Shown piece by piece: positions 1-7,969 of a DNA stretch of 64,000 bases. Source of the stretch: Streptomyces canus (GTDB taxonomy: Bacteria > Actinomycetota > Actinomycetes > Streptomycetales > Streptomycetaceae); contig NZ_KQ948666.1 of the NCBI RefSeq assembly GCF_001514145.1, positions 123,561 to 187,560 on the forward strand, in the 5' to 3' direction. The position numbers and the translations under genes were made by a program. The notes under the pieces are model-generated. The model worked only from the letters and a program-made list of their open reading frames with translations, was not told where the DNA came from and searched no databases. Each line of letters starts with the position of its first letter. Position 1 is the stretch's first letter.

Positions 1-47
1 CGTCGGCCGACGCTGACGACATGAGGGGGTCGGCCCAGGCCGCTCGG

Positions 48-632
48 TCAGGCGCGGCGGCGGGTCCACTGTGGTTCGGTGAGCGCCCAGTCCCGTTCCC
101 ACTCGGCGAGCCGGTGGCGGGTCGCCGCACCGCGGACGAGCGAGTGGCCGAGCAGGATCACGGCGATCGTGGCGCCCGCGCCACACGCTCCCATCGTCAC
201 CGTGTGCTGCCAGACGGCGGTCTCGTCCGGCGGCGGGGCCACGCTCCGGCCCCGGGAGTCGAACCACACGTCGACCTTGTCGCCCTGGTCGGTACCCGAG
301 GGGACGCGGGCGGTGGCCGTCTTCGCGGCGCCCCCGGCCTCCGTCCAGCGCACGGTCACCCGGTAGGAGCGCTCCCGGCCGCCCTGGACCGAGGGCAGTG
401 AGTCCGGGACCCTGCCGACGACCTCCGCGTGGACCCGGTGGCGTTCGGAGCGCTGAGCGGCCGCCACCGCACGGGCGTCGTCATGCGCCCACCAGCCCAC
501 GACCGCGCCCACCAGCGGGGCACCCAGCAACATCAGAGCTGCGACGGCCAGTGCCGTCCACGCCTCGACGACGTCCGACCGGCGCCTGAGCGGATTACGC
601 CGCCAGCGCCAGCCGCGCACCCGGGTTCGCAT
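48..632 (-). CDS. Rv1733c-like two-pass membrane protein
   Basis: A 194-residue protein with a basic, Trp/Arg-rich N-terminus, a membrane segment at about residues 25-48, an extracytoplasmic domain of about 95 residues rich in beta-type sequence (RSYRVTVRW, KVDVWFDSRG), a second membrane segment near 145-165 and a basic tail. This arrangement is that of the Rv1733c family, common in Streptomyces and of unknown function. The ATG start opens directly onto the basic segment. The gene stands alone, separated by about 100 bp from the flavin reductase gene to its right. The family assignment rests on architecture and motif memory, not on a search. Confidence 0.75.
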   Translation of the reverse strand: MRTRVRGWRWRRNPLRRRSDVVEAWTALAVAALMLLGAPLVGAVVGWWAHDDARAVAAAQRSERHRVHAEVVGRVPDSLPSVQGGRERSYRVTVRWTEAGGAAKTATARVPSGTDQGDKVDVWFDSRGRSVAPPPDETAVWQHTVTMGACGAGATIAVILLGHSLVRGAATRHRLAEWERDWALTEPQWTRRRA

Positions 633-732
633 GTCGACCTCCGCACCACGCCCGCCTGCGAGCGGTCACACAGATGTAGTACCCCTCCATCCGCGTCGTT
701 CACTTGTGGCGGCGCGCACATGCGCACCACCG

Positions 733-1488
733 TCAGCCAAAACGCTCGATCCGGATACGGTCCACCGGCTGACCGGCCTGCACCAGCAGCCGCGAGGCGT
801 GCTCGGCGAACGCGTTGGATCCACACACATAAGCCTCCCACCCACCTTCGGGCTGCGCAGCCAGGAGCGGTGCCACATGTGCGGCCGCCATACGTCCCAC
901 CGGTACCCCCTGAGGAGCGCTCCGTGTGAACACAGGCGTCGTCTCGGCGCCGAACTCCCGTGCGTAGATGAGCTCCTCGGGGCTGCGCGCCGACACCAGC
1001 AGCCGCAGTGGCACGGACAGCCCGCGCGCCCGGTGGTGCCGCACCATCGACATCAGCGGTACGACACCGGAACCGGCCCCGATCAGCAGCGCGGGCCGGT
1101 CACCGGGCCAGGCGAAGAACCCGCTGAGCGGCCCGCGCACCTCGACCTCGTCACCGGGCCTCGCGACCGAGTGGAACCACCCCGAGACCTCACCGCCCTC
1201 GACATGGTCCAAGGTCAGCTCGATGTGCCCGGAGTCCTCCGGCGGGGACGCGATCGAGTAGTGGCGCTGGGCGGTGTAGCCGTCCTCGGCGGTCAGCCTC
1301 AGCATCAGATGCTGGCCGGGCAGGTGCCCCTGCCAGGCGGGCACCGCGAAACGGAACGTGGCGGCGTACGGGGTCTCGCGGCGGACCTCGGTGAGCGTGG
1401 CGGTCTGCCACTCGGCGGCGGCGCGGCTGCTCACCGCGATACGTCCTGGCACGGCGAACCGCGTGACGGGGGCGAAGGTCTCAGTCAC
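733..1488 (-). CDS. FAD-dependent oxidoreductase (ferredoxin-NADP reductase type)
   Basis: This 251-residue flavoprotein has the FNR-like order: an FAD domain carrying RHYS (residues 75-78) and a following SIASPP, then an NAD(P)-binding domain with GAGSG (137-141) and a C-terminal VCGSNAF motif. There is no C-terminal 2Fe-2S domain, so the electron acceptor is another protein. Its GTG start overlaps the 3' end of the upstream molybdoenzyme gene by 8 bases, implying translational coupling. The expected role is to pass electrons between NAD(P)H and the molybdopterin oxidoreductase; this pairing is inferred from the operon. Confidence 0.85.
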   Translation of the reverse strand: MTETFAPVTRFAVPGRIAVSSRAAAEWQTATLTEVRRETPYAATFRFAVPAWQGHLPGQHLMLRLTAEDGYTAQRHYSIASPPEDSGHIELTLDHVEGGEVSGWFHSVARPGDEVEVRGPLSGFFAWPGDRPALLIGAGSGVVPLMSMVRHHRARGLSVPLRLLVSARSPEELIYAREFGAETTPVFTRSAPQGVPVGRMAAAHVAPLLAAQPEGGWEAYVCGSNAFAEHASRLLVQAGQPVDRIRIERFG

Positions 1489-2086
1489 CGGAGTACCGCT
1501 GCTCCTCCCACGGGTTGCCCCGCGCGTGATAGCCGTTCTGTTCCCAGAAACCCGGCTCGTCGTGATCCAGCAGCGTCAGCCCCGCGACCCACTTGGCGCT
1601 CTTCCAGAAGTACAGGTGCGGCACCAGCAGCCGCGCCGGCCCGCCGTGTTCGGTGGGCAGCGGCTTCCCGTCGTACTCCCACGCGATCCACGCCCGTCCG
1701 CCGGTCAGGTCCGCGAGCGGCAGGTTCGTGGTGTATCCGGTGTGCGAGTACGCGACGGCATGGGTGGCGGACCCATGGGGCCGGACCACAGCCAGGAACG
1801 CGTCCAGCGACACACCCGCGAACCGCACCCCGAACTTCGACCAACTCGTCACACAGTGGATGTCGCCCTCGTAGGCCGAAGCGGGCAGCGTGTGCGCCTC
1901 GTCCCAGTCCCAGGTGCGCGGCTGTTCGACCAGTCCGTCCACCCGGAACGTCCAGTCGGCGGGCGAGAGGTCCGGCGTGACCTCGGCGGAGAGCACCGGC
2001 CAGTCGTCGCCTGCGTCGTACTGGCCCGGCGGGAGCCCGGTGTTCTGGACGCGGGGGCGTCCGTCGAAGCCTCGGGTGACGTTCAT
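1481..2086 (-). CDS. Sulfite oxidase-like molybdopterin-dependent oxidoreductase
   Basis: A 201-residue protein matching the molybdopterin-binding domain of the sulfite oxidase/YedY (MsrP) superfamily. It has WTFRVDGLV near residues 45-53 and the DIHCVTSW segment whose Cys78 is the expected molybdenum ligand, followed by HTGYTTNLPL and a GGPARLLVPHLYFWKSAKW stretch typical of the fold. No Tat signal or dimerisation domain is present, so it is a short cytoplasmic form. It is the first gene of a two-gene leftward operon with the flavin reductase, overlapping it by 8 bases. The natural substrate cannot be read from sequence. Confidence 0.85.
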   Translation of the reverse strand: MNVTRGFDGRPRVQNTGLPPGQYDAGDDWPVLSAEVTPDLSPADWTFRVDGLVEQPRTWDWDEAHTLPASAYEGDIHCVTSWSKFGVRFAGVSLDAFLAVVRPHGSATHAVAYSHTGYTTNLPLADLTGGRAWIAWEYDGKPLPTEHGGPARLLVPHLYFWKSAKWVAGLTLLDHDEPGFWEQNGYHARGNPWEEQRYSGD

Positions 2087-2256
2087 GCCTTAAACCGTAC
2101 GCCGTCGCCGCGCGTGCTCCGTCCCAGGTCAGTGCCCCGATCATTGCGGCCGTATGAACACTGCGCCGGGCCGGGAATAGCCGTCGCGCGCCGCTCCTTG
2201 GCGCTGGAGTGCCGGGCCGGTGTCCCGGTGACAGTGCGAGGAGAGCGAGGAAGCAG

Positions 2257-3183
2257 ATGCCCAAGGCGTACGTCTTCACGCGGTACGGCGGACCGGAGAC
2301 CGAGGCGTTCGTGGACGTGGACCGGCCCAGTCCCGGACCCGGTCAGCTCCTGGTGGCCGTCCGTGCGGCGGGCGTGAACCCCGTGGACTGGAAGATCCGC
2401 TCGGGCTACCGGCGACCCGGTGACAGCGCCGGCCGCGCCTTCCCCGCGGTGCTCGGCAGCGAGGTCTCCGGAGTCGTGGCGGAGCTCGGCGAGGGGGTCG
2501 AGGGGTTCGCGGTCGGGGACGAGGTCTTCGGCAACACGCTCAGCGGGGGCTACGCCGAATACACCCTGGTGCCCGTCGACATCGCCGCGCACAAACCCGC
2601 CGGACTGTCCCATGCGGCCGCCGCCACTCTGCCCGTCGCCGCCGCGACCGCCTACGACGGCGTCCGCCAGCTCGATCTGCCCCAGGGCGCGACACTGCTG
2701 GTGACCGGCGCGGGCGGGGGAGTCGGCGCGGCCGCCGTACAGATCGCCCGTGCCTTCGGGCTCCGTGCGGTCGGCGTGGCGAGCGAGGGCAAGAAGGACT
2801 TCGTCGAGTCGCTCGGCGCCGACCACGTCTCCTCCGGGCCGGCCTGGGTCGAGCGGGCCCGGGCGGCCACACCGGACGGCATCGACGGGGTGTACGACCT
2901 CGTCGGCGGCGAAGTGCTCGCCGAGGCCGCCGAGTTGCTCACCGACCGGACGAGGCTGATCACCGCCGGCGCACCGGAGGAGGAGGTGCGGCGGCTGGGC
3001 GGTACCCGCGTGGCGCGGGCCCGCAACGCGGCCGTACTGGAGGAGCTGGCGCGGCTCGTACTCAAGGGCGACCTGGACCCGCACATCACCGGAACGTTTC
3101 CTCTTGAGCGCGCCGACGAGGCGCTGCGCGCGGTCGAGGAAGGCCACGCCCGCGGCAAGACGGTCATCGAGGTCGCCCGATGA
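2257..3183 (+). CDS. Zinc-less NADPH:quinone oxidoreductase (MDR family)
   Basis: A 308-residue medium-chain dehydrogenase/reductase of the quinone oxidoreductase branch. It has GVNPVDWKIRSG in the catalytic domain, AATLPVAAATAYDGV before the Rossmann domain, and VTGAGGGVGAAAVQIAR as the NADPH-binding loop. The zinc-binding Cys/His set of alcohol dehydrogenases is absent. I chose the ATG at 2257, preceded by GAGCGAGGA; an upstream in-frame start at 2209 would add a non-conserved tail. The stop overlaps the start of the acetyltransferase gene by 4 bases (ATGA), so the two are translationally coupled. Confidence 0.85.
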   Translation: MPKAYVFTRYGGPETEAFVDVDRPSPGPGQLLVAVRAAGVNPVDWKIRSGYRRPGDSAGRAFPAVLGSEVSGVVAELGEGVEGFAVGDEVFGNTLSGGYAEYTLVPVDIAAHKPAGLSHAAAATLPVAAATAYDGVRQLDLPQGATLLVTGAGGGVGAAAVQIARAFGLRAVGVASEGKKDFVESLGADHVSSGPAWVERARAATPDGIDGVYDLVGGEVLAEAAELLTDRTRLITAGAPEEEVRRLGGTRVARARNAAVLEELARLVLKGDLDPHITGTFPLERADEALRAVEEGHARGKTVIEVAR

Positions 3184-3890
3184 CCGCCGGCGCCCCGCAC
3201 GTCCTCGACAACCCCGCCCTCGCCTCCTTGACCGGCCCGCACGCCCACTTCGCCGAGAAGCGCGGCCGGGTCCTCCGCTACCCCGTCGACGTCTCGCCGT
3301 GGCTGGCTCTGCCCGACGCGCCCGACGCCGGCGACTGGGCCGACCTCGCGGCGCTCGCGGGCCCCGGCGCAGAGGTACCGCTGACGGCTTACGCGGGACA
3401 ACTCCCGGAGGGCTGGGAGATCACGTTCCACGTCGAGGGCGTGCAGCTGGTGGACGACGGTCTCACCACCGCACCCGACCCGGAGGTGGTCCGACTCGGC
3501 CCCGCCGACGTCCCCGAGATCCTCGACCTGATCGAACGGACCCGGCCGGGACCCTTCCTGCCCCGCACCATAGAGATGGGCACCTACCTGGGCATACGCC
3601 GGGACGGCGCCCTCGTGGCGATGGCGGGGGAGCGGCTGCACCCGCCGGGCTGGACCGAGATCAGCGCGGTCTGCACCGACGCCGCCGTCCGCGGCCAGGG
3701 CCTCGCGACCCGGCTGGTCCTCGCCGTCGCGCACGGCATACGCGAGCGCGGCGAGACCCCGTTCCTGCACACCGGCGCGAAGAACACCGGTGCCATCCGG
3801 CTCTACGAGTCCCTCGGATTCCGGCTCCGGCGCACCACTGCCTTCCTCGCCGCACGGGTGCCCGAGCGGTTGCCGGAGGCGGTGTCCTAG
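3180..3890 (+). CDS. GNAT family N-acetyltransferase
   Basis: A 236-residue protein whose C-terminal half (from about residue 95) is a GCN5-type acetyltransferase domain, with the acetyl-CoA loop VRGQGLATRLV and the following LHTGAKNTGAIRLYESLGF, a typical motif A/B arrangement. The N-terminal part (HFAEKRGRVLRYPVDVSPW) is found in a subgroup of actinobacterial GNAT proteins. It is translationally coupled to the quinone oxidoreductase by an ATGA overlap, so the pair may serve one detoxification task. The acceptor substrate is unknown. Confidence 0.85.
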   Translation: MTAGAPHVLDNPALASLTGPHAHFAEKRGRVLRYPVDVSPWLALPDAPDAGDWADLAALAGPGAEVPLTAYAGQLPEGWEITFHVEGVQLVDDGLTTAPDPEVVRLGPADVPEILDLIERTRPGPFLPRTIEMGTYLGIRRDGALVAMAGERLHPPGWTEISAVCTDAAVRGQGLATRLVLAVAHGIRERGETPFLHTGAKNTGAIRLYESLGFRLRRTTAFLAARVPERLPEAVS

Positions 3891-3896
3891 GCACCG

Positions 3897-4325
3897 TCAG
3901 CCGGACCGTGGCCAGGCGTTGTAACGCACCAGGTAGCCGGCGAACCGCTCCAGGTCCTCCTGCGACCAGTCCGCGAGCCGCTCGCCGACGGCCGCGCGCC
4001 GGCTCACGGTGACCTGGCCCAGGATGTGCCGGCCTGCCTCGGTCAGAAGCAGCACCTGGACACGGTGGTCCTCCGGGTCCTGGCGCCGTTCGACGAGGCC
4101 GGTCCGCTCCAGAGCGGCGACCTGGCGGCTCACCGTGGACTTGTCCAGGGCGTAATGGGCGGCCAGGTCGGTGGCGCGGCAGCCGTCGCGCTCCTCCAGA
4201 TGCCCGAGGAGCGTGTACGACACCAGCGACAGTTCGGGATGCAGACGGCCCGCCGAGGCCCGGGCCCGTCGCGCGAAGACCGTCATCTCGCGCTGGATCG
4301 TCTCCACGGCCATCCCTGCTTCCAC
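3897..4325 (-). CDS. MarR family transcriptional regulator
   Basis: A 142-residue winged-helix protein with the MarR core: LVSYTLLGHLEERDGCRATDLAAHYALDKSTVSRQVAALERTGLVERRQDPEDHRVQVL. It contains the recognition helix (KSTVSRQV) and the wing with the conserved D-x-R (DPEDHR). The GTG at 4325 is preferred because GGGAGG lies 5 bases upstream; an ATG at 4313 is the alternative. It diverges from the PrmC-like methyltransferase gene, and a pseudo-palindrome at 4348-4360 lies between the two, so autoregulation and control of the methyltransferase or of the converging redox/acetyltransferase pair are both possible. Confidence 0.9.
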   Translation of the reverse strand: MEAGMAVETIQREMTVFARRARASAGRLHPELSLVSYTLLGHLEERDGCRATDLAAHYALDKSTVSRQVAALERTGLVERRQDPEDHRVQVLLLTEAGRHILGQVTVSRRAAVGERLADWSQEDLERFAGYLVRYNAWPRSG

Positions 4326-4347
4326 CGGACCTCCCTCGCAGTACTGG

Positions 4348-4360
4348 TTGCAGAGTACAA
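4348..4360. promoter_or_regulatory. Candidate MarR operator
   Basis: TTGCAGAGTACAA is a 13-bp pseudo-palindrome (outer TTG/CAA arms with matching A/T inside) 23 bp upstream of the marR-type start and just upstream of a -10-like TAGGGT (4378-4383) that would drive the divergent leader. Size and position fit a MarR dimer site; binding is inferred. Confidence 0.45.
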
Positions 4361-4427
4361 CTCGCGCGGTTCTGGGGTAGGGTGGCGCTCCGGCTGAGGG
4401 CGGTCCCAGCCGTGCGGGACCAAGGAG

Positions 4428-4496
4428 GTGAGACCCATCGACGCTGTGTCAGATCGGGTGCTCTCTCCTGGAATCGGCGCGGATCACCGTCTGTAG
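4428..4496 (+). CDS. Possible leader peptide (uORF)
   Basis: A 22-codon frame from GTG 4428 to TAG 4494-4496, which stops just before the paired hairpins. The AAGGAGG is best spaced (8 nt) for initiation at the ATC of codon 4 (4437), and it abuts or overlaps the GTG, so the true start is uncertain. The peptide has no recognisable stalling motif. It is reported only because the stop codon is placed 7 nt before an attenuator-like stem. The product may have no function of its own. Confidence 0.3.
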   Translation: MRPIDAVSDRVLSPGIGADHRL

Positions 4497-4510
4497 GTGA
4501 CCGCGGGAGC

Positions 4511-4535
4511 GCCCTTCGGCTCCCGAAAGGCTTTT
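4511..4535 (+). terminator. Attenuator terminator-like hairpin
   Basis: Stem GCCCTTCGG / CCGAAAGGC with one A-C mismatch, a CTC loop, and TTTT immediately after the stem. It overlaps the 3' half of the alternative stem 4504-4525 and includes the putative ribosome-binding AAAGG of the downstream gene. Confidence 0.45.
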
Positions 4536-4542
4536 GGCTTCC

Positions 4543-5334
4543 ATGCCTTCACTCTCTCCCCGCTTCACCTCTCCCGACGCCGTCGTCGCCGCACTCCGCA
4601 CCGCGGGCTGTGTCTTCGCCGAGGACGAGGCCCGCCTGATCCTCGCCGCCGCCCGTACCCCGGACGAACTGGCCGGCATGGTGGACCGCCGGGTCACCGG
4701 CCACCCCCTCGAACTCGTGGTCGGCTGGGCGGAGTTCCGCGGACTGCGCATCACCGTCGGCCCCGGCGTCTTCGTGCCCCGCCGTCGCACCGAGTTCCTC
4801 GTCGAAGAGGCCCTCGCCCAGGCGCCGGACGCCTCCGTCGTCGTGGACCTGTGCTGCGGCTCCGGTGCGGTCGGCGCCTCGCTCGCCGCCGCGCTGGGCC
4901 CGGTCGAGCTGCACGCCGCCGACATCGACCCGGCCGCGGTGGACTGCGCCCGCCGCAACATCGCCGACGCGGGCGGCCGGGCCCACACCGGCGACCTCTT
5001 CGAGGCCCTCCCCGCCGATCTGCGCGGCCGCGTGGACATCCTCGCGGCCAACGTCCCCTACGTCCCCACCGACGAGGTCGCCTTCCTCCCCACCGAGGCC
5101 CGCGACCACGAGCCCCTGGTCGCCCTCGACGGCGGTGCGGACGGACTGGACATCCTGCGCCGCGTCGCCACCGAGGCCCCTCATTGGCTCGCCCCCGGCG
5201 GCTGCCTCCTCGTCGAGACCAGCGAACGCCAGGCCTCCGCCGCCGTCGACGCCTTCACCCACAGCGGCCTGACACCCCGCCTCGCGGTCTCCGAGGAGCT
5301 CTACGCCCACGTCGTGATCGGCACCAACGACTAA
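4543..5334 (+). CDS. PrmC/HemK-related protein-glutamine N5-methyltransferase
   Basis: A 263-residue class I SAM-dependent methyltransferase related to PrmC (HemK). It has an N-terminal helical region, FVPRRRTEFLVEEAL, the SAM motif VDLCCGSGAVG (near residue 106), AADIDPAAVDCARRNI and the catalytic-loop equivalent NVPYVPTDE. The canonical PrmC loop is NPPY; here the second residue is Val, as in the side family annotated as PrmC-related methyltransferases of unknown substrate. The ATG at 4543 is preferred over the TTG at 4534. An attenuator-like leader precedes it. A translation-factor or ribosomal glutamine target is plausible but not shown. Confidence 0.85.
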   Translation: MPSLSPRFTSPDAVVAALRTAGCVFAEDEARLILAAARTPDELAGMVDRRVTGHPLELVVGWAEFRGLRITVGPGVFVPRRRTEFLVEEALAQAPDASVVVDLCCGSGAVGASLAAALGPVELHAADIDPAAVDCARRNIADAGGRAHTGDLFEALPADLRGRVDILAANVPYVPTDEVAFLPTEARDHEPLVALDGGADGLDILRRVATEAPHWLAPGGCLLVETSERQASAAVDAFTHSGLTPRLAVSEELYAHVVIGTND

Positions 5335-6257
5335 GCCCAGCCAGGCGCCCACGTCCCCACGCCCGGCGGCTCGGGCCGGGTGGCGTGCAGGTGTGCCCGG
5401 AGGGCGGCGAGTGCCGGGTGGGGGTTGTCGGCGCGCCAGATCAGGGAGTGGGGGTAGACCGGCGTGGGCCCGTGCACCGGGATACGGCGCAGGTCCTGGT
5501 CGGCCGGCCAGACCAGCCGGGTCAGCTCGCCGACGAGGGTCGCCAGGGCCGGGGAGTCGGCGATGGTGTCGAGTCGGGGGTCGGTGCCGAAGTCGGGGCC
5601 GGTGACCTCGATGGTGAGGCCGAAGGCGGCGGCGAGGTCGTCGTAGTAGGTCCCCCACTCGGTTCCGGTGACCAGGCCGGGCATCCAGATGCGGTGCCCG
5701 GCCAGTCGGGCGGGTTCCACCGAGCGGGCTCCCGCGAGCGCGTGGTCGGGGCCGGTGAGGAGTTGGACCGGCTCGTCGTAGACCCGTACGGACTCGATAC
5801 CGTCGGTCGACCGACCCGGGGAATGCGGGAGCGCGCGGAAGGTGGCGTCGATCGTGCCGGACCGGAGCGCGTCGACGGCCGCGTCGGCGTCGAAGAGGGT
5901 GACGACATCGAGCTCGATGTCGGGGTGCGTGCGGTGGAAGGCGCGCAGCAGTTCGGCCGGCGCGAGGCGGCGGCCGATCACGTCGACGCGCAGGGCCCGG
6001 CTGCCCGGCCGTACTGAAGCGGCCGCCCGTTCCGCGGCCCGGAGCAACTCGCGGGCGTGGGGCAGGAACGCCTGTCCGTCGATGCTGAGGCGGGCACCGC
6101 GCGGGGTGCGGGTGAACAGCCGCGCCCCGAGCTCCTTCTCCAGGGCGGCGACCCGCTTCGACACGGCCTGCTGGGTGACAGCCAGCCGGTCGGCGGCCTC
6201 CTGGAACCGCCCCGCGTCCGCCACGGCGACAAAGGTGCGTACGGCGTCGAGATCCAT
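5331..6257 (-). CDS. LysR family transcriptional regulator
   Basis: A 308-residue LysR protein. The N-terminal winged helix is textbook: MDLDAVRTFVAVADAGRFQEAADRLAVTQQAVSKRVAALEKELGARLF, followed by a periplasmic-binding-like effector domain. Its stop overlaps the end of the converging PrmC-like gene by 4 bases. It is divergently transcribed from an MFS transporter gene, and an inverted repeat at 6281-6297 lies between them, so it probably regulates that transporter. The inducer is unknown. Confidence 0.92.
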   Translation of the reverse strand: MDLDAVRTFVAVADAGRFQEAADRLAVTQQAVSKRVAALEKELGARLFTRTPRGARLSIDGQAFLPHARELLRAAERAAASVRPGSRALRVDVIGRRLAPAELLRAFHRTHPDIELDVVTLFDADAAVDALRSGTIDATFRALPHSPGRSTDGIESVRVYDEPVQLLTGPDHALAGARSVEPARLAGHRIWMPGLVTGTEWGTYYDDLAAAFGLTIEVTGPDFGTDPRLDTIADSPALATLVGELTRLVWPADQDLRRIPVHGPTPVYPHSLIWRADNPHPALAALRAHLHATRPEPPGVGTWAPGWA

Positions 6258-6280
6258 GCCAGTAGCCTAGGCCGTCATGG

Positions 6281-6297
6281 CACAACCTCGGGTTGTG
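6281..6297. promoter_or_regulatory. Inverted repeat in the LysR/MFS divergent promoter
   Basis: CACAACC-TCG-GGTTGTG is a perfect 7-bp inverted repeat 24 bp upstream of the LysR gene start. Position and symmetry suit a LysR recognition site. It also argues that the transporter does not start at the ATG at 6277 but further downstream. Confidence 0.5.
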
Positions 6298-6390
6298 GCC
6301 TGTCGGTGCGGTGGTTGTTTGATCGGCAGGCCCGGCACTCGGTTGGATGGCGTCGGTCAACGTGAGGTTGTCGACGAGGGGGTTTCGGGC

Positions 6391-7638
6391 GTGGACGGGA
6401 GGCGGTCGCTGGGGCGGCGGTTCGGGTGGTTGTGGGCGGCCTACGCGGTCAGTGCGTTCGGCACCTCGCTGTCGTTCGGCGCCTTCCCGCTGATCGCCGT
6501 TCTGGTGCTGCACGCCGGCCCTGCCGCGGTGTCCGCGCTGGCGGCCGCGGGGCTCGCGGTCGGGGCCGCGGTGGCGGTGCCGCTCGGGCCCTGGGTGGAG
6601 TTCCGCCGCAAGCGACCGGTGATGGTCGCGATGGACCTCGTCCGGTTCGCCGCCCTGCTGAGCGTGCCTGCCGCGTACGCGCTCGGTGTGCTCGGTTTCG
6701 TGCAGCTGCTGGCCGTGTCGGTGGTCGTGGCGGCGGCCGACATCACCTTCGGCGCCGCCTCGGGAGCCTTCCTCAAGTCCCTCGTCGGCGGGGACGACCT
6801 GTTGATCGCCAATGGGCGGTTCGAGGCCACGAACTGGACCAGCATCGTGATCGGGCCGCCCCTCGGCGGTGCCGCGATCGGACTCTTCGGTCCTGTGACG
6901 ACGCTTCTGGCCGACGCCGTCAGCTATCTGCTCTCCGCACTGGGGATCCGGGCGATCGGTGGCGGGGAGCCACGGCCCGCACCCACCACGGAGGCGAAGG
7001 GGTCCCTCCTGGAGGGCTGGCGGTACATCCTGTCCAGTCCCGTCCTGCGCCCGCTGTTCTTCAACACGGTCCTGGTCAATGCCCTGATCATGGTGCCGGT
7101 GCCACTGCTGACCGTCCTCATGCTCGGCCCGCTGGGCTTCGCCCCCTGGCAGTACGCCCTCGCCTTCTCGGTGCCCTGTCTCGGGGGCCTGCTCGGCTCA
7201 CGGATCGCGCGCCCCCTGGTCGCCCGGTTCGGACGGCACCGCGTCCTGCTCGCCTCGGGCGTCCTGCGCGCGTGCTGGCCGCTCGGCCTGGCCTTCGTCG
7301 GCCCCGGCACCGCCGGGCTGCTGCTCGTGATGGCCGTCGAGCTCGGGGTGATCACCTCCTGCGCCGTCTTCAACCCGGTGTTCTCCACCTTCCGGCTGGA
7401 GACGACGCCGACGGACCGGGTGGTCCGCACCCTCTCCGCCTGGTCGGTCACCGGCAAGCTGACCACCGCGGCCCTGACCGCCCTGTGGGGCCTGCTGGCC
7501 ACCTTCACCGGAACCCGTGAGGCCATCGCGCTGGCCGGTCTGCTCCTGCTGGCCACCCCGCTCCTGCTGCCCCGACGACCCACCACCCTGCCCGAGGCGA
7601 GCCCGGACGCCCTGCCCTCTTCCGCCGGGTCCACCTGA
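6391..7638 (+). CDS. MFS transporter
   Basis: A 415-residue, 12-helix major facilitator protein. Helix 1 is RFGWLWAAYAVSAFGTSLSFGAFPLIAVLVL, and the loop after helix 2 carries WVEFRRKRPVMVAMD, the variant motif A of the enterobactin-exporter/macrolide-efflux-like branch. I start it at GTG 6391, which has GAGGGGG about 8 bases upstream. An ATG at 6277 would add 38 residues rich in Cys/Gly across an obvious regulatory repeat. It is divergent from the LysR gene, which may control it. The substrate is unknown; drug or metabolite export is typical. Confidence 0.88.
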   Translation: MDGRRSLGRRFGWLWAAYAVSAFGTSLSFGAFPLIAVLVLHAGPAAVSALAAAGLAVGAAVAVPLGPWVEFRRKRPVMVAMDLVRFAALLSVPAAYALGVLGFVQLLAVSVVVAAADITFGAASGAFLKSLVGGDDLLIANGRFEATNWTSIVIGPPLGGAAIGLFGPVTTLLADAVSYLLSALGIRAIGGGEPRPAPTTEAKGSLLEGWRYILSSPVLRPLFFNTVLVNALIMVPVPLLTVLMLGPLGFAPWQYALAFSVPCLGGLLGSRIARPLVARFGRHRVLLASGVLRACWPLGLAFVGPGTAGLLLVMAVELGVITSCAVFNPVFSTFRLETTPTDRVVRTLSAWSVTGKLTTAALTALWGLLATFTGTREAIALAGLLLLATPLLLPRRPTTLPEASPDALPSSAGST

Positions 7639-7969
7639 CGCCGGTCTCCCTTGCCGTGCCGGGTGGCCCGCCGAGGAGGGTCGTTCTCCCAGGTGCCGGT
7701 GAAGCCCTGGGCGGCGGCCCTGGTGTCATCGCGGTGAGCCTGCCGGTCCCACCGTGTAGCCCTTGTCGAGCGCGTCGGCCCCCGTGGTGTCGCTTTTCAC
7801 GGTGACCCGGTCGCTGTCGATCTCCTCGACGGTGCCCCGCTGAACCGTGGTCCCCTGCCGTCCGGTGACTGCCGCGAGGACGCCGCCGCCGGAGTCGTCC
7901 CGTCGGGGGGCGGATGGGCCGTGCCGTCGGCGGCCAGGGCGCCTGTCGGTACCGGTGACGGAGACCCCA
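7639..7969. other. Intergenic stretch with a possible gene remnant
   Basis: No intact gene lies between the MFS and phosphatase genes. On the minus strand one frame ending at TGA 7726-7728 reads VLAAVTGRQGTTVQRGTVEEIDSDRVTVKS over about 50 codons, which resembles the beta-rich tail of small secreted Streptomyces proteins. It has no convincing start or upstream domain. It could be the decayed 3' end of such a gene; this is weakly supported. Confidence 0.3.

Larger units (their letters stand above)
4384..4542 (+). promoter_or_regulatory. Leader with attenuator-like architecture upstream of PrmC-like gene
   Basis: This 150-nt 5' leader contains, in order: a GGTCCC/GGGACC hairpin (4402-4420), a strong Shine-Dalgarno AAGGAGG (4422-4428), an open frame of up to 22 codons ending in TAG (4494-4496), a hairpin CGGGAGC/GCTCCCG (4504-4510 with 4519-4525), and an overlapping alternative hairpin GCCCTTCGG/CCGAAAGGC (4511-4519 with 4523-4531, one mismatch, 3-nt loop) followed by TTTT. 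The two hairpins cannot coexist. The second also buries the AAAGG that precedes the methyltransferase start. Seen: uORF and exclusive stems. Inferred: ribosome-dependent attenuation. Confidence 0.5.

Noticed and set aside
4497..6017. Very long plus-strand frame of about 500 codons
   Set aside because: It is an Arg/Pro/Gly-rich shadow of the methyltransferase and LysR genes; the real frames carry family motifs and correct codon bias.
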